From NCBI GenBank assembly GCA_964478625.1, contig CAYZJH010000011.1, positions 1 through 64,000 on the forward strand: a stretch of 64,000 bases of DNA, written 5' to 3'. The DNA comes from SKZT01 sp964478625. Its GTDB lineage: Bacteria > Desulfobacterota > Desulfobacteria > Desulfobacterales > SKZT01. The translations under genes were made by a program, and so were the position numbers. Below are positions 16,546 to 26,051 of this stretch, one piece after another (positions within the stretch are counted from its first letter, which is position 1; every line of letters begins with the position of its first letter). Under the pieces are notes generated by a model. The model saw only the letters and a list, made by a program, of their open reading frames with translations, had not been told where the DNA came from and made no database searches.

Positions 16546-16571
16546 ACAGGAGTCAGAAACCCTCCAACTGA

Positions 16572-16606
16572 TTCTCTCGTGGCCGACTAGGTCGGCCACG
16601 AGAGAA
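16572..16606. repeat. Perfect 16-bp palindrome with 3-base loop
   Basis: TTCTCTCGTGGCCGAC (16572-16587) is followed by TAG and its exact complement (16591-16606). The stem has no mismatch and no following T tract. It lies just beyond the intron-like segment. It could be an intron or IS insertion target, a recombination site or a stable transcript end. Confidence 0.8.
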
Positions 16607-16732
16607 AATGTTTCCATATAAACTTTGTTTTGGTAATATGCTCAAAAACTGGACGATACTACCATATTTCAAGCCTTAGAGCCATTTTCTTTTACCCCTG
16701 TTAGGACATCTGTTTATTTTTGATTAAGAAAA

Positions 16733-17109
16733 ATGATCCAGAAGGAACCTCAATTAGTTTTGGGTAAGATTCTGGCTGATTATCAAAAAAAACACATAGG
16801 AAACTTTTGTATCTCTTGAAAACACAAGATACTTTCGGGGTAGCGGCAGAATCAGGTACAAGGTACCAAATTGAAATACAGGTTTTCTGGGACGATGAAG
16901 AAAAGAAAAATCTTCGAGTTATCGATTCTATCGACGACGGTGGAATAAGGGCATTTTTCCCGATGACGGATGATTTTATTATCACCCGAGACGGTGATTT
17001 TTCTGCTAAAAAAACAGATTCCAAGCCTAACCCAAAAGCTTGCAGACGAACACACAAAAGGCCGCGTTTTCTGATTAAAGCGCCGGTTGGAAGGGTGAGA
17101 GATGCGTAG
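16733..17109 (+). pseudogene. Small conserved-looking protein, frameshifted at an A8 tract
   Basis: A frame from the ATG at 16733 (MIQKEPQLVLGKILADYQKK) ends at a TGA soon after a run of eight A residues near 16787-16794. A second frame takes over at once and reads TQDTFGVAAESGTRYQIEIQ (first 20 residues), then FWDDEEKKNLRVIDSIDDGG and RAFFPMTDDFIITRDGDF. One extra A would join them into a protein of about 125 residues. It could be a decayed gene, a phase-variable gene or a sequencing error in the homopolymer. The family is not named with confidence. The second frame overlaps the next gene by 8 bases. Confidence 0.5.
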
Positions 17110-17557
17110 GAAAGACAGAGAAATTTCAGATCGTAATGCAATAAATGAAATAATCAGGCGATGTAAAGTATGTCGTATCGCATTATGTGAAAATGGTCAG
17201 CCCTATGTGTTGCCGCTTAATTTTGGATATGATGGAAAGTGTCTCTATTTCCATTCATCTATTGGCGGGAAAAAAATTGAAATTATCAAGAAAAACAATC
17301 GTGTTGGATTTGAATTTGATATTTTGCACGAGATAATTGCGGATGAAAATCCCTGTAAATGGGGTGCAAGGTATGAGAGTGTGGTCGGGACCGGAACAGC
17401 CGAGCTAATTGAATCACAGCAAGAAAAATCCAAAGCGCTTGAATGTATCATGCGTCAATATGGAGGCTCATGTTGTGAATTCAAGGATTCGGCCCTTTCC
17501 TCCATCAATGTTATCCGCGTAAATATTGTTTCAATAAGCGGGAAAAAGAACAAGTAA
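17102..17557 (+). CDS. Pyridoxamine 5'-phosphate oxidase-like (NimA-type) protein
   Basis: A 151-residue split-barrel flavoprotein of the NimA/Pyridox_ox_2 group. It begins MRRKDREISDRNAINEIIRR, followed by CRIALCENGQPYVLPLNF and LYFHSSIGGKKIEII, then the NNRVGFEFDI and YESVVGTGTAELIE strands that are standard in this family. Relatives bind FMN or haem, and some reduce nitroimidazoles; most have no known substrate. The start codon overlaps the preceding frameshifted frame, suggesting they were once co-translated. Confidence 0.88.
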   Translation: MRRKDREISDRNAINEIIRRCKVCRIALCENGQPYVLPLNFGYDGKCLYFHSSIGGKKIEIIKKNNRVGFEFDILHEIIADENPCKWGARYESVVGTGTAELIESQQEKSKALECIMRQYGGSCCEFKDSALSSINVIRVNIVSISGKKNK

Positions 17558-17706
17558 AAGCGACAGCCAACATTTTATTGTAGATGATTGACAGAGGGCG
17601 GCCATGGAGAGTCGAAAGTTGAGTAAGTGATTTTTTTTCCTGAAACAGTGACCGTATACCTTTGATTCGTTATGGGCTGAATAATGACCTTCTGCAATGA
17701 CAATAA

Positions 17707-19008
17707 TCATTTTTTATCCAGTAATTCCGCATAGATCTCCACTGCGTGCCTGACTTTCACCCGATCTCTTGCCTGGGAGAGCATGTCGGATATCTGCAGC
17801 ATGCAGGCCGGGCAACTGGTTGCCACAATAGAACAGCCTGAATCCACGATGTTGTCGCGCTTGTGTTTTCCGATGGCAGAGGAAAGATCGTAATGCTGGA
17901 GATTAAAACTACCGCCGCATCCGCAACACTTATCAGCTTCAGCCATTTCCATGAATTCATAAGCCGGATTAGCTTTTATGATCGTGCGGGGTTGGGTGGC
18001 TATTCCCAGAGATTTTTTTAAATGGCAGGGGTCGTGGTAGGTGATTCTGGTCTTTTCATCGGTTCCTGTCCGGGCAGCTTCCATGATTGCCAATTTTTCC
18101 ACCAGAAACTGTGAAATATCCATGGTCCTGCCGGCAAGATCCTTCACCCGGTCCAGCTCCTGGGAACTTAAATCCTCCGCCAGTGTGGGCCACAACTTTC
18201 TGATGGTGGAGGTACAAGTGGCACAGGCTGTGATCAGAACATCAAACTTTTTTTCAGTGAATATTTCCAGATTGTAGCGCACCAGTTTGTTAAATGTGTC
18301 CGTGTCTCCCGACGACAAGGCCGGAATACCGCAGCAGCCCGCCTCTTTGGGGATGAAGACGCCCACGTCATGGTGTTTCATTGCATGCAGCGCCGCCTGG
18401 GCGATTTTCGGAAACACCTTGTCAATGACACATCCCACAAAAAAACCGACTTTCATTTCCGAGGTTCCAGCCGGCGTATTCAGATACGGGACCATGCGGT
18501 GAAAAGGTTGGGGAGCCAGCGAACTGAGGTGCCGGTCTCCCAGCGGTGAAACAAAGCGGGCACAGGAAGTCCCCAGAAGCTCATCCACGGGTTTGATAAA
18601 AATTCCCTGCAGTTTGGCACCCCATTCCAGAAGGCGATCGAAAAGATGGGGCCGGGCCAGCATTTTACGGAAAATGATCTTTTTTGCGGGGCTGAGCCCT
18701 TTATAGCCTGTAATAATCGCACGGGCCTTGATAAAGATATCCAAAACCTTGACACCGCTGGGACAATTCGCCGCACAGGAGCCGCAGAGAAGACACCGCA
18801 GGAGGCGTTCCTGAACCCCGTCGGAATCTTTGAACATCTCCTGTAAAAGGCCGTCCAGAAGAGCGAGCTTGCCTCGCGCAACATCTGATTCCCTTCCGGT
18901 TTCAGCAAACACAGGGCACACCGACTGGCACATCCCGCATCGCATGCAGACCACGAGTTGATCTTCTATCTGTTTGAGCAACTGAGAAAGTTTTTTCATG
19001 TCCTGCAT
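17707..19008 (-). CDS. glcF: Lactate/glycolate dehydrogenase iron-sulfur subunit (GlcF-like)
   Basis: A 433-residue soluble or membrane-associated electron-transfer subunit. It has two N-terminal [4Fe-4S] motifs (CMRCGMCQSVCP and CLLCGSCAANCP) and two C-terminal cysteine-rich CCG domains (GCCGIPALSSG with CATC upstream, then CCGCGGSF with SCPACMLQ). GlcF passes electrons from the FAD subunit to the quinone pool or another carrier. It lies 2 bases after the glcD stop codon in the same operon and opposite a lactate permease and LUD genes, so D-lactate is the likelier substrate over glycolate. Confidence 0.9.
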   Translation of the reverse strand: MQDMKKLSQLLKQIEDQLVVCMRCGMCQSVCPVFAETGRESDVARGKLALLDGLLQEMFKDSDGVQERLLRCLLCGSCAANCPSGVKVLDIFIKARAIITGYKGLSPAKKIIFRKMLARPHLFDRLLEWGAKLQGIFIKPVDELLGTSCARFVSPLGDRHLSSLAPQPFHRMVPYLNTPAGTSEMKVGFFVGCVIDKVFPKIAQAALHAMKHHDVGVFIPKEAGCCGIPALSSGDTDTFNKLVRYNLEIFTEKKFDVLITACATCTSTIRKLWPTLAEDLSSQELDRVKDLAGRTMDISQFLVEKLAIMEAARTGTDEKTRITYHDPCHLKKSLGIATQPRTIIKANPAYEFMEMAEADKCCGCGGSFNLQHYDLSSAIGKHKRDNIVDSGCSIVATSCPACMLQISDMLSQARDRVKVRHAVEIYAELLDKK

Positions 19009-19010
19009 GA

Positions 19011-20393
19011 CTATTCTCCTATGATTTTACCCGGATTAAGAATATTTTTGGGATCAAGTGCCGCTTTGATGCGACGGGAAAAAAGTATGGTGCCCCGGCT
19101 GGTTTCTTTTTCCAGGTAGCGGGACTTGGCCATGCCGATGCCATGTTCTCCCGAAAGCGTTCCTCCCAGAGACAGAGCTTTGTCGAAAATGGCATCGATG
19201 GCGCCTTCCACCCGGTGCCATTCTTCTTTGTTTCTTTTATCCGTCAGAATTGTTGGATGAAGATTTCCATCGCCTGCATGTCCGAACGTTCCGATAGTCA
19301 GATTAAAGCGTCGGCTGATGTCTTCAAGCGCCTGAATCATTGCCGGGATTTTGCTACGCGGCACTGTGGCATCTTCCAGAACCACGGTGGGTTTCAGTTT
19401 AGCCAGGGCTGAAAGAGCCGTGCGACGAGCTTCCCACACTTTATCCCTTTCTTCGGCATTTTGAGCGACACGGATGTTGGCCGCCCCCATTTCCCTGCAT
19501 AGGGCTTCGACTTTAGCCGCATCCTCTTCCACCTGGGCCGGGTGACCGTCTACTTCGATGAGCAAAAGCGCTGCTGCATCAGTGGGAAGTCCCACATGGC
19601 TGTAATCTTCCACTGTACGGATCGTGAAGTTGTCCATAAATTCCAGGGTCGCCGGCACGATTCGGTCGGCAATAATGGCCGCCACAGTTTCCGATGCTCT
19701 GTCCACGTTATTGAAAATCGCCATCATGGCTTTTCTTGATGCCGGCATGGGAATGAGCTTTAAAATAATCTTGTCAAAAACACCAAGGGTTCCTTCAGAC
19801 CCCACCATAAGGGCTGCCAGATTGTATCCGCTCACACATTTCACCGTCCTGGCACCTGTCTTGACTATTTCTCCGTTGACATCAAAAAATTCAAGACCCA
19901 TTACATAATCCCGGGTCACACCGTATTTGAGACCCCGAAGACCTCCGGCATTTTCCGCAACATTGCCGCCAAGAGTAGAAACCGCCTGACTCCCCGGATC
20001 AGGAGGATAAAAAAGCCTTTTTGCCTCCACAGCCGCAGCAAATTTGGCGGTCACCACACCGGGCTGCACCACCGCATACAAGTCTTCCCCATTGATTTCC
20101 AAAATCCTATTAAGACCATTGGTAAGAATAACCGCCCCACCTTTTTTGGGAATGGTGCCTCCACTGAGATTGGTGCCGGCTCCCCGAACTGTGATCGGGA
20201 TCTCGTTTTCATTGCAGAGCAGAACCAGTTTGCTCAGTTGTTCACTTTGAACCGGCCTCAGAACCACTGAAGGCAGAACCGGCTCCAGAACTGCAGCATC
20301 ATATGAATAGGTATGCCTGTCTGTTTCATCCAGAAACACTCCGTCTTTGCCCAGGATTCTTTCAAATTCCTTGATGATAGCTGGACTAATCAT
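19011..20393 (-). CDS. glcD: FAD-linked D-lactate/glycolate dehydrogenase (GlcD-like)
   Basis: A 460-residue VAO-type flavoprotein. The FAD-binding part has VRGAGTNLSGGTIP and NVAENAGGLRGLKYGVTRDY. The C-terminal substrate part has GHAGDGNLHPTI and the SGEHGIGMAKSRYL signature with metal and substrate histidines. It oxidises D-lactate (or glycolate) to pyruvate and hands electrons to GlcF. The upstream gap is shared with the divergent lactate permease gene, so the two sides are probably co-regulated. The naming between GlcD and Dld-type D-lactate dehydrogenase is by context. Confidence 0.9.
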   Translation of the reverse strand: MISPAIIKEFERILGKDGVFLDETDRHTYSYDAAVLEPVLPSVVLRPVQSEQLSKLVLLCNENEIPITVRGAGTNLSGGTIPKKGGAVILTNGLNRILEINGEDLYAVVQPGVVTAKFAAAVEAKRLFYPPDPGSQAVSTLGGNVAENAGGLRGLKYGVTRDYVMGLEFFDVNGEIVKTGARTVKCVSGYNLAALMVGSEGTLGVFDKIILKLIPMPASRKAMMAIFNNVDRASETVAAIIADRIVPATLEFMDNFTIRTVEDYSHVGLPTDAAALLLIEVDGHPAQVEEDAAKVEALCREMGAANIRVAQNAEERDKVWEARRTALSALAKLKPTVVLEDATVPRSKIPAMIQALEDISRRFNLTIGTFGHAGDGNLHPTILTDKRNKEEWHRVEGAIDAIFDKALSLGGTLSGEHGIGMAKSRYLEKETSRGTILFSRRIKAALDPKNILNPGKIIGE

Positions 20394-20664
20394 ATAAGTC
20401 TCCTTCAGGGATTCAAAATAGATTAAGAATCGGATAACTTATGGTAAAAACAATCCATCAGTTTATCAAGTATTTTCATCAATCGTATTTTCACAAACCG
20501 AGTCCTTGCACAAACACTTGGATTTTGCAAAAAATTCAACCACTCCAACACATTATCGTCTCTCTTTTCGTGAGCAATTTCTTGTAGAATTATTTCTTAA
20601 GGTCATATCGGCGAATCATTTCCCGGTCTTGGATCAGGATCCGGTATTCGGTCCGATGGTTATT

Positions 20665-20832
20665 TGAAGCCACGACGATCCAAGAGACTCTCTTCCTGGG
20701 GCCAGACCGATCATCGGATCCAGCCTGAAGTAGAAAAAAGGCAGACCGGGCCGGCGTGAAGAAAAGATTCTTCGTCGGCCATCGAGCACGTGCCATATAA
20801 CCATTGACGAATTTTGCCTCCTCAGAATGACA
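20665..20832 (+). repeat. MITE-like repeat family C, copy 1 (left end missing), in the glcD-lldP gap
   Basis: It matches the right two-thirds of the element at 27635-27872: CACGACGATCCAAGAGACTC region, GGATCCAGCCTGA, AAGATTCTTCGTCGGCCATC, GAGCACGTGCCATAT and the terminal CCTCAGAATGACA. The left terminal repeat is absent. It occupies the divergent control region between glcD and lldP (20394-21069), where no promoter can be called with confidence. A 131-codon minus-strand frame over it is not a gene. Confidence 0.7.
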
Positions 20833-21069
20833 ATCTTGAATACCTTGCCAATTCCTTAACCTGACGCCGATGAGCTTTCCCTGAAACAACGGAAACTTCT
20901 CTGTTAATCGATCAGTTTGGGCCACTATAATTTTGCTTGACTTTCCAGCCCGCTGGAGCTTAATTTTTAAAATATGATTCACCAATCAACACATTGATTC
21001 AAATCTTTTTCTGAAGAGTCACACGGCAAATTATAATCCTGGATCCCTTTCAACAGAGGAGTTTGCATC

Positions 21070-22764
21070 ATGCCTCTCGGATTATTAGCCCTTATCGCTT
21101 TGCTCCCCATTGTTCTGGCCCTGGTGTTGATGGTCGGCATGCGATGGCCTGCCACCAAAGCCATGCCCCTTGCATGGCTGGTCACGGTGGCTGCAGGAGT
21201 TCTGGTTTGGGAAATGCCGCTAGGTTTCGTTGTTGCTTCAACCCTGAACGGTTTCGGCGGTGCCATCAATGTGCTGATTATTGTTTTCGGCGCCATTCTG
21301 ATTCTTTACACATTAAGAGACAGCGGCGGCATGGAGACCATCAATCACGGATTTCATGGCATCAGCCGAGACCGGCGCGTGCAGGTGATCATTATCGGTG
21401 GTCTGTTTTCCGCATTTCTCTAAGGGGCCGCTGGTTTTGGTACCCCTGCCGCCATTGCTGCACCGCTGCTTTTGAGCCTTGGATTTCCCGCTTTGGCAGC
21501 AGCCATGGTCTGCTTGATTCTCAACTCATTTCCAGTCACATTCGGTGCTGTGGGCACACCCATATGGTTCGGTCTAAAGAACCTGAAACCTCAGGTGGAA
21601 GCCGCTATCGCCGCCGGACAAGCAACAGATATCGCTTCATTTCCCATTTTCCTCAAAATCATCGGCCAGTGGTCTTCCATTTTGCACCTGCCCATGATTT
21701 TTATTTTACCCCTGTTTGTGAATATGATGCTGACCAGATATTTTGGCCGGAATAAATCCTGGAGAGAAGGTCTGGGTGTCTGGAAATTTTCTCTCTTTGC
21801 CTCGGCAAGTTTTGCAGTGCCTTATGTCGCCACAGCCTTTATTATCGGCGAGGAATTCCCGGCACTTTTGGGCGGCCTTATCGGCACGGCGGTTGTCGTA
21901 ACCACTGCCAAAAAAGGTTTTCTTCTACAGGAAAAACCCTGGGATTTTGCACCCAAAGCCGCCTGGGAAAAAGAATGGACCGGTGAATTCATTACGGTGG
22001 ATAAACTCGAGTTTACCGCCCAGATGAGCCAATTTCGAGCCTGGCTTCCTTACATTTTAATCGGTATTATCTTGGTGCTTACCAGGCTTAACCCTCTTCC
22101 TTTTAAAGCATGGGTGAATTCCTGGGAAATCAGTATCCCCAATATACTGGGATATGAATCTGTGGCTTTTTCCATGAAACCTCTCTATCTGCCCGGCACC
22201 ATTCCATTCATTCTGGTGGCCGTTTTGACTGCATTTATCCATGGGATGAATCGTCAACAGGTCAAAACATCGTGGGCCGATTCCTTCAGCCGACTGAAAA
22301 ATCCGGCTATCGCCCTGTTTTTTGCCGTTGCCCTGGTCGAAATTTTCAAACAGTCGGCCCACAACCATCTGGGAATCCCTTCCATGCCTCTTGCCATGGC
22401 CAAGGCTACTGCAGCTGTTGCCGGCCAGAGCTGGCCGTTGTTCGCATCTTTTGTTGGAGCCCTGGGTTCCTTTATCACCGGGTCCAACACAGTTTCAGAT
22501 TTGCTTTTTGCGGAATTCCAGTACGGCGTTGCCACTCAGTTGGAAATATCCCGCCAGATCATCGTTGCCCTTCAGGCTGTGGGAGGCGCCATGGGAAATA
22601 TGGTTTGCATTCACAACATCGTGGCGGTTTCAGCCACGGTGGGTTTGGTGGGTATGGAAGGTATGATGATCAAGCGAAATTTCCCGCCACTTGTATTGTA
22701 TGGGGCCGTGGTCGGCATTATGGGAATGCTCTATACTTATGTTCTGTTTGCAGGACGTTTCTGA
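21070..22764 (+). pseudogene. lldP: L-lactate permease LldP with in-frame TAA
   Basis: The frame encodes a full LldP-type permease (about 564 codons, many transmembrane segments) that imports lactate. A single in-frame TAA at 21421-21423 interrupts it after LFSAFL and before GAAGFGTPAAIAAPLL. LldP proteins normally read EGAAGFG here, so the stop most simply comes from GAA or GAG to TAA by one base. Everything on both sides is intact and in the same frame: the start has GAGGAG, and the C-terminus runs to ILYTYVLF-like hydrophobic sequence (here MLYTYVLFAGRF). The lesion looks recent, or is an error in the sequence. The lutC and lutB genes downstream are intact, so the operon is probably still used. 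Confidence 0.9.
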
Positions 22765-22799
22765 CGGGATATATTCTCTCAAACAAAGAAAGATTTTCC

Positions 22800-23384
22800 A
22801 TGGAAAAACTATCCGATTTAAAAAAAATAATGAAGGAAAAGGCTGAGGCGGTGATGAGTGTCGTCACTGAAATCGGGTCACTTGAAGAAGGTCTCCGCTA
22901 TGCGGTCGATATTACCCAAAGTCAGGGCGGGACTGTCCTTGCGGCACCGGGGTTGGGAGAAAAAAATTTTTCTGCCTTACCTGTGCTTGAATCCCTGTGC
23001 CAGGAAAAAGGAATTGTCCTCGTGACGGAAAATCTCAGGAACGAAATCGGAAAAATGCACACCGGTTTGACCATGGCCGACTATGGCATTGCCGAGACAG
23101 CCACGCTGGTCCACAACTCCGGTTCGGAAGATGTTCGCATCGCCACGATGCTAAGCGAAATCCATGTGGCGCTCCTACCGGTCTCACGTATTAAACCGGA
23201 TGCTATGGCCATTGAAAATGACTTAAAGAATATGATGAAAGCCGCTCCAAGCTATTTGGCCTTCATCAGCGGGGCCAGCCGCACGGCCGATATTGAAAGA
23301 GTCCTGACCATCGGCGTTCATGGCCCCCGGGAATTGCATATTCTTATTCTGAATGAACAAATTAACAGTCCAAAGTTCTCATGA
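22800..23384 (+). CDS. lutC: LUD-domain lactate utilisation protein LutC
   Basis: A 194-residue LUD-domain protein (LutC/LldG type). The body shows ADYGIAETATLVHNSGSEDVR and the closing FISGASRTADIERVLTIGVHGPRELHILIL, the usual LutC ending. LutC is one of the three subunits of the flavin-independent L-lactate dehydrogenase complex, where L-lactate is oxidised to pyruvate. The ATG at 22800 lies 35 bases after the permease stop. An in-frame extension far upstream overlaps lldP and is rejected. Confidence 0.9.
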   Translation: MEKLSDLKKIMKEKAEAVMSVVTEIGSLEEGLRYAVDITQSQGGTVLAAPGLGEKNFSALPVLESLCQEKGIVLVTENLRNEIGKMHTGLTMADYGIAETATLVHNSGSEDVRIATMLSEIHVALLPVSRIKPDAMAIENDLKNMMKAAPSYLAFISGASRTADIERVLTIGVHGPRELHILILNEQINSPKFS

Positions 23385-23501
23385 GGTCCCGAGAACATAT
23401 ATTATCGATCTTTTTGTATCGACACAGCGGCGAAAGCCTATTGGCGTAAAGTTAAGTTCCTGTTTAATATCGGCATCATGTTCAGAATAGCAGTCTCTAA
23501 A

Positions 23502-23641
23502 ATGTCATTCTGAGGAAACGACTCGCAACAGCATGACGCTTGAAAAGAAACTATTTCCCAATATGTTGATTGAAACCACGGCGACCGAACAATCTCTTTG
23601 CGTGAGGCCGGACCGATCAACAGATTTGACTTGGCAGTGAC
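23502..23641 (+). repeat. MITE-like repeat family C, copy 2 (right end missing)
   Basis: It begins with the terminal repeat ATGTCATTCTGAGG and follows the element at 27635 through GAAAAGAAACTATTTCCCAA, TTGATTGAAACCACGGCGACC and AATCTCTTTGCGTGAGGCCGG, then diverges; the right terminus is lost. It fills the 289-base gap between lutC and the lutB fusion gene. Confidence 0.65.
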
Positions 23642-23673
23642 AATTTTTAATACCTTTTTTGGGAGAATAGACT

Positions 23674-25842
23674 ATGATCAGCACTCCTCACGATATCAAA
23701 GAATACAGAAAAAAGTTGAAAAAGGCTTTGAAAAACGAATTTCTTGGAATTACCCTGGATAACTTTGCTTCTGCATACAGGATATCCCGGGCCAAAGCTT
23801 TCGAAGGAATAAACCTGGAAGAGCTTATCCATGACATCGCCAAAGGTAAAGATGCCTCCATTCCCTGCCTCGAAGATCTCTTTGATCAGTTTAAATCCCG
23901 TGCGCAAGCTGCCGGAGTCAACATTCATATGGCCCAAACTGCCGTTGAAGCCAATGAAATCATTGCGTCCATCGCAAAGGCCAATAAGGTTCAAAAAATC
24001 GTCAAGGGAAAATCTATGACCGCCGAGGAGACTTTCCTCAATGACCACCTTGAGAAAGAAGGCTACCAGGTGACGGAAACCGATCTGGGGGAGTGGATTA
24101 TCCAGATGCGTCATGAAGGACCTTCGCACATGGTTATGCCGGCCATTCATTTGTCACGCAGACAGGTTGCAGAACTGTTTACCGAAGTCACCGGCGAATA
24201 CCAGGATCCCGATGACATCGACGGCATGGTGAAAACAGCTCGGAAACAACTTCGACAGGCATATATCAAAGCGGACATGGGAATTACCGGAGCAAATTTT
24301 GCCATCGCGGAAACAGGCACCATAGGCCTGGTCACCAACGAGGGCAACGGAAGACTGGTGACAACCCTTCCCAGAGTGCATGTGGCGCTGGTGGGTTTTG
24401 ACAAACTGGTTCCGGACCTGAAGTCGGCACTACGAATACTGAAAGCCCTTCCCCGAAATGCCACAGGACAAGCCATTTCAACCTATGTGACCTGGATCAC
24501 CGGAGCCAATGAATGCGCTCCAGGCCCCAACGGACAAAAAGAAATGCATATTGTTTTTCTGGACAACGGAAGGCTGGCCCTGGCCAAAGACCCGGTATTT
24601 TCCCAGGCCCTTCGCTGCATCCGGTGCGGTGCCTGCGCCAACGTGTGCCCCATCTACCAGCTAGTCGGAGGACACAACTATGGCCATGTCTACATCGGTG
24701 CCATCGGGCTGATCCTGACCTATTTTTATCACGGAAGAGAAAATGCGAGGGCCATCATTAAAAACTGCCTTAACTGTCAGGCGTGCAAATCGGTCTGCCC
24801 GACAGGAATCGATCTTCCTCACCTGATCAAGGAAGTCTATCGCACGATTCTTAAAGTTGAAGGCAAAAAGCCCATCAAAAATATTTTACTGAACCGGGTT
24901 ATGAGAGACCGCCGACTGTTTCATTTTCTCCTTCGCCAGGCCTACCTGGTTCAAAAACCTCTGGCTGGTGGTGGAAACCTGATAAGGCATTTGCCCTTGT
25001 TTTTTTCCAGAGAACACGGGTTCAGGAGCCTTCCAGTGGTAGCCGGAACCCCTCTGAGAGACCAGTGGAAACGCATTAACCCGCGATTGAAACATCCGAA
25101 ATACCGGGTAGCACTCTTTGGCGGGTGCGTGGTGGATTTTGTTTACCCTGAGCAGGCCTTGGCCATGGTGAAACTTGCCGAAGAGTTCCACGTGCAATTG
25201 GAATATCCTATGGAACAAACCTGCTGTGGACTACCTGCCAAAATGATGGGAGAAAACGACACCGCAAGGGAAGTGGCGATTCAGAACTTGGAAGCCGTGA
25301 ATTTTCATGATTATGATTTCATCCTCACATTGTGTGCTTCCTGCGGCTCTCACCTGAAAGAAAACTACCCCATCCTTCTTGCCGCAGATACAAAATGGAA
25401 AGAAAAAGCCCGAAACTTCATCGACAAAGTCATAGATTTCAGCTCCTTTATGCAGAACGTTTTAAGGGTACCGACGGATAAGTTTGAAGGAAAAGGGAAA
25501 AAAACAGCGTATCATTCTCCTTGCCACCTTTGCCGGGGGTTGAATGTCACAAAGGAACCCCGGGAGCTTTTGAAAACCGCCAGGTTGGAGTATGTGGCGG
25601 CAAAAGATGAAGATGTCTGCTGCGGTTTCGGCGGATCTTTTTCCATCGAATTTCCCGAAATTTCAGCGGAAATTCTCAAACGCAAACTGGATCATGTTGA
25701 AGCCACGGGCGCTGAAGTTTTAGTAACCGATTGCCCCGGCTGCGTGCTCCAACTTCGGGGAGGATTGGACAAACGACCATCTTCCAACAAAATCCAGGTG
25801 AAACATATTGCGGAAGTTATTGCCGACACCCTAAAAATATAA
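23674..25842 (+). CDS. LutB-LutA fusion: L-lactate dehydrogenase iron-sulfur protein
   Basis: A 722-residue protein. An N-terminal LUD domain (GITGANFAIAETGTIGLVTN) is followed by two [4Fe-4S] motifs (Cys315/318/321/325 and Cys365/368/371/375). Two C-terminal CCG domains of LutA type follow (Cys517-Cys518 in CCGLPAKM and Cys649-Cys650 in CCGFGGSF). LutB is normally about 470 residues and LutA about 240 and separate. Here the two are one chain, and with LutC it completes an L-lactate dehydrogenase. A TTTGGGAGAATAG stretch before the ATG serves as the ribosome site. It is the third gene of the permease operon, with a repeat inserted before it. Confidence 0.92.
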   Translation: MISTPHDIKEYRKKLKKALKNEFLGITLDNFASAYRISRAKAFEGINLEELIHDIAKGKDASIPCLEDLFDQFKSRAQAAGVNIHMAQTAVEANEIIASIAKANKVQKIVKGKSMTAEETFLNDHLEKEGYQVTETDLGEWIIQMRHEGPSHMVMPAIHLSRRQVAELFTEVTGEYQDPDDIDGMVKTARKQLRQAYIKADMGITGANFAIAETGTIGLVTNEGNGRLVTTLPRVHVALVGFDKLVPDLKSALRILKALPRNATGQAISTYVTWITGANECAPGPNGQKEMHIVFLDNGRLALAKDPVFSQALRCIRCGACANVCPIYQLVGGHNYGHVYIGAIGLILTYFYHGRENARAIIKNCLNCQACKSVCPTGIDLPHLIKEVYRTILKVEGKKPIKNILLNRVMRDRRLFHFLLRQAYLVQKPLAGGGNLIRHLPLFFSREHGFRSLPVVAGTPLRDQWKRINPRLKHPKYRVALFGGCVVDFVYPEQALAMVKLAEEFHVQLEYPMEQTCCGLPAKMMGENDTAREVAIQNLEAVNFHDYDFILTLCASCGSHLKENYPILLAADTKWKEKARNFIDKVIDFSSFMQNVLRVPTDKFEGKGKKTAYHSPCHLCRGLNVTKEPRELLKTARLEYVAAKDEDVCCGFGGSFSIEFPEISAEILKRKLDHVEATGAEVLVTDCPGCVLQLRGGLDKRPSSNKIQVKHIAEVIADTLKI

Positions 25843-25856
25843 CCTAAACCTCTTTT

Positions 25857-26051
25857 TCATGCATCAACAGCCACAAGAGAAATCGATAATTCTTTTTCAA
25901 GGTTCTGGATTTTCGCCAGTTGATCTGATGTCAGCATGGATGGCTTAAACTCTTTGCACGAAAAGGCGAGCAGTGTCTTACCCGTCTCTTTTTCAAGATG
26001 TTGGATGGCATCGATTTTTTGCTGGTCCAGATGTGATAAACTGCAAAGCAT
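25857..26051 (-). CDS. Small protein with an internal duplication, 64 residues
   Basis: A short soluble protein made of two similar halves: LDQQKIDAIQHLEKETGKTLL then AFS (broken for length) in the first half, and LTSDQLAKIQNLEKELSISL then VAVDA in the second. Each would form a helix followed by a strand. It has one Cys in each of the first two segments and no signal peptide. A clear AAAGGAGATC ribosome site precedes the ATG. It points toward the lut operon, 14 bases from its end. I do not recognise the family, and a role tied to lactate use is only suggested by position. Confidence 0.6.
   Translation of the reverse strand: MLCSLSHLDQQKIDAIQHLEKETGKTLLAFSCKEFKPSMLTSDQLAKIQNLEKELSISLVAVDA

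Noticed and set aside
20590..20985. 131-codon minus-strand frame between glcD and lldP
   Set aside because: It coincides with repeat family C and is not preserved in the other copies.
6110..21423. TAA read as a sense codon (Glu) genome-wide
   Set aside because: Many clear genes here end in TAA at the expected place (brxL, rpsT, fumarase), so the code is standard; the two internal TAA codons are local lesions.
22272..22799. N-terminal extension of LutC into lldP
   Set aside because: It is out of frame with the permease, cysteine and histidine rich as in shadow translations, and LutC starts naturally at 22800.
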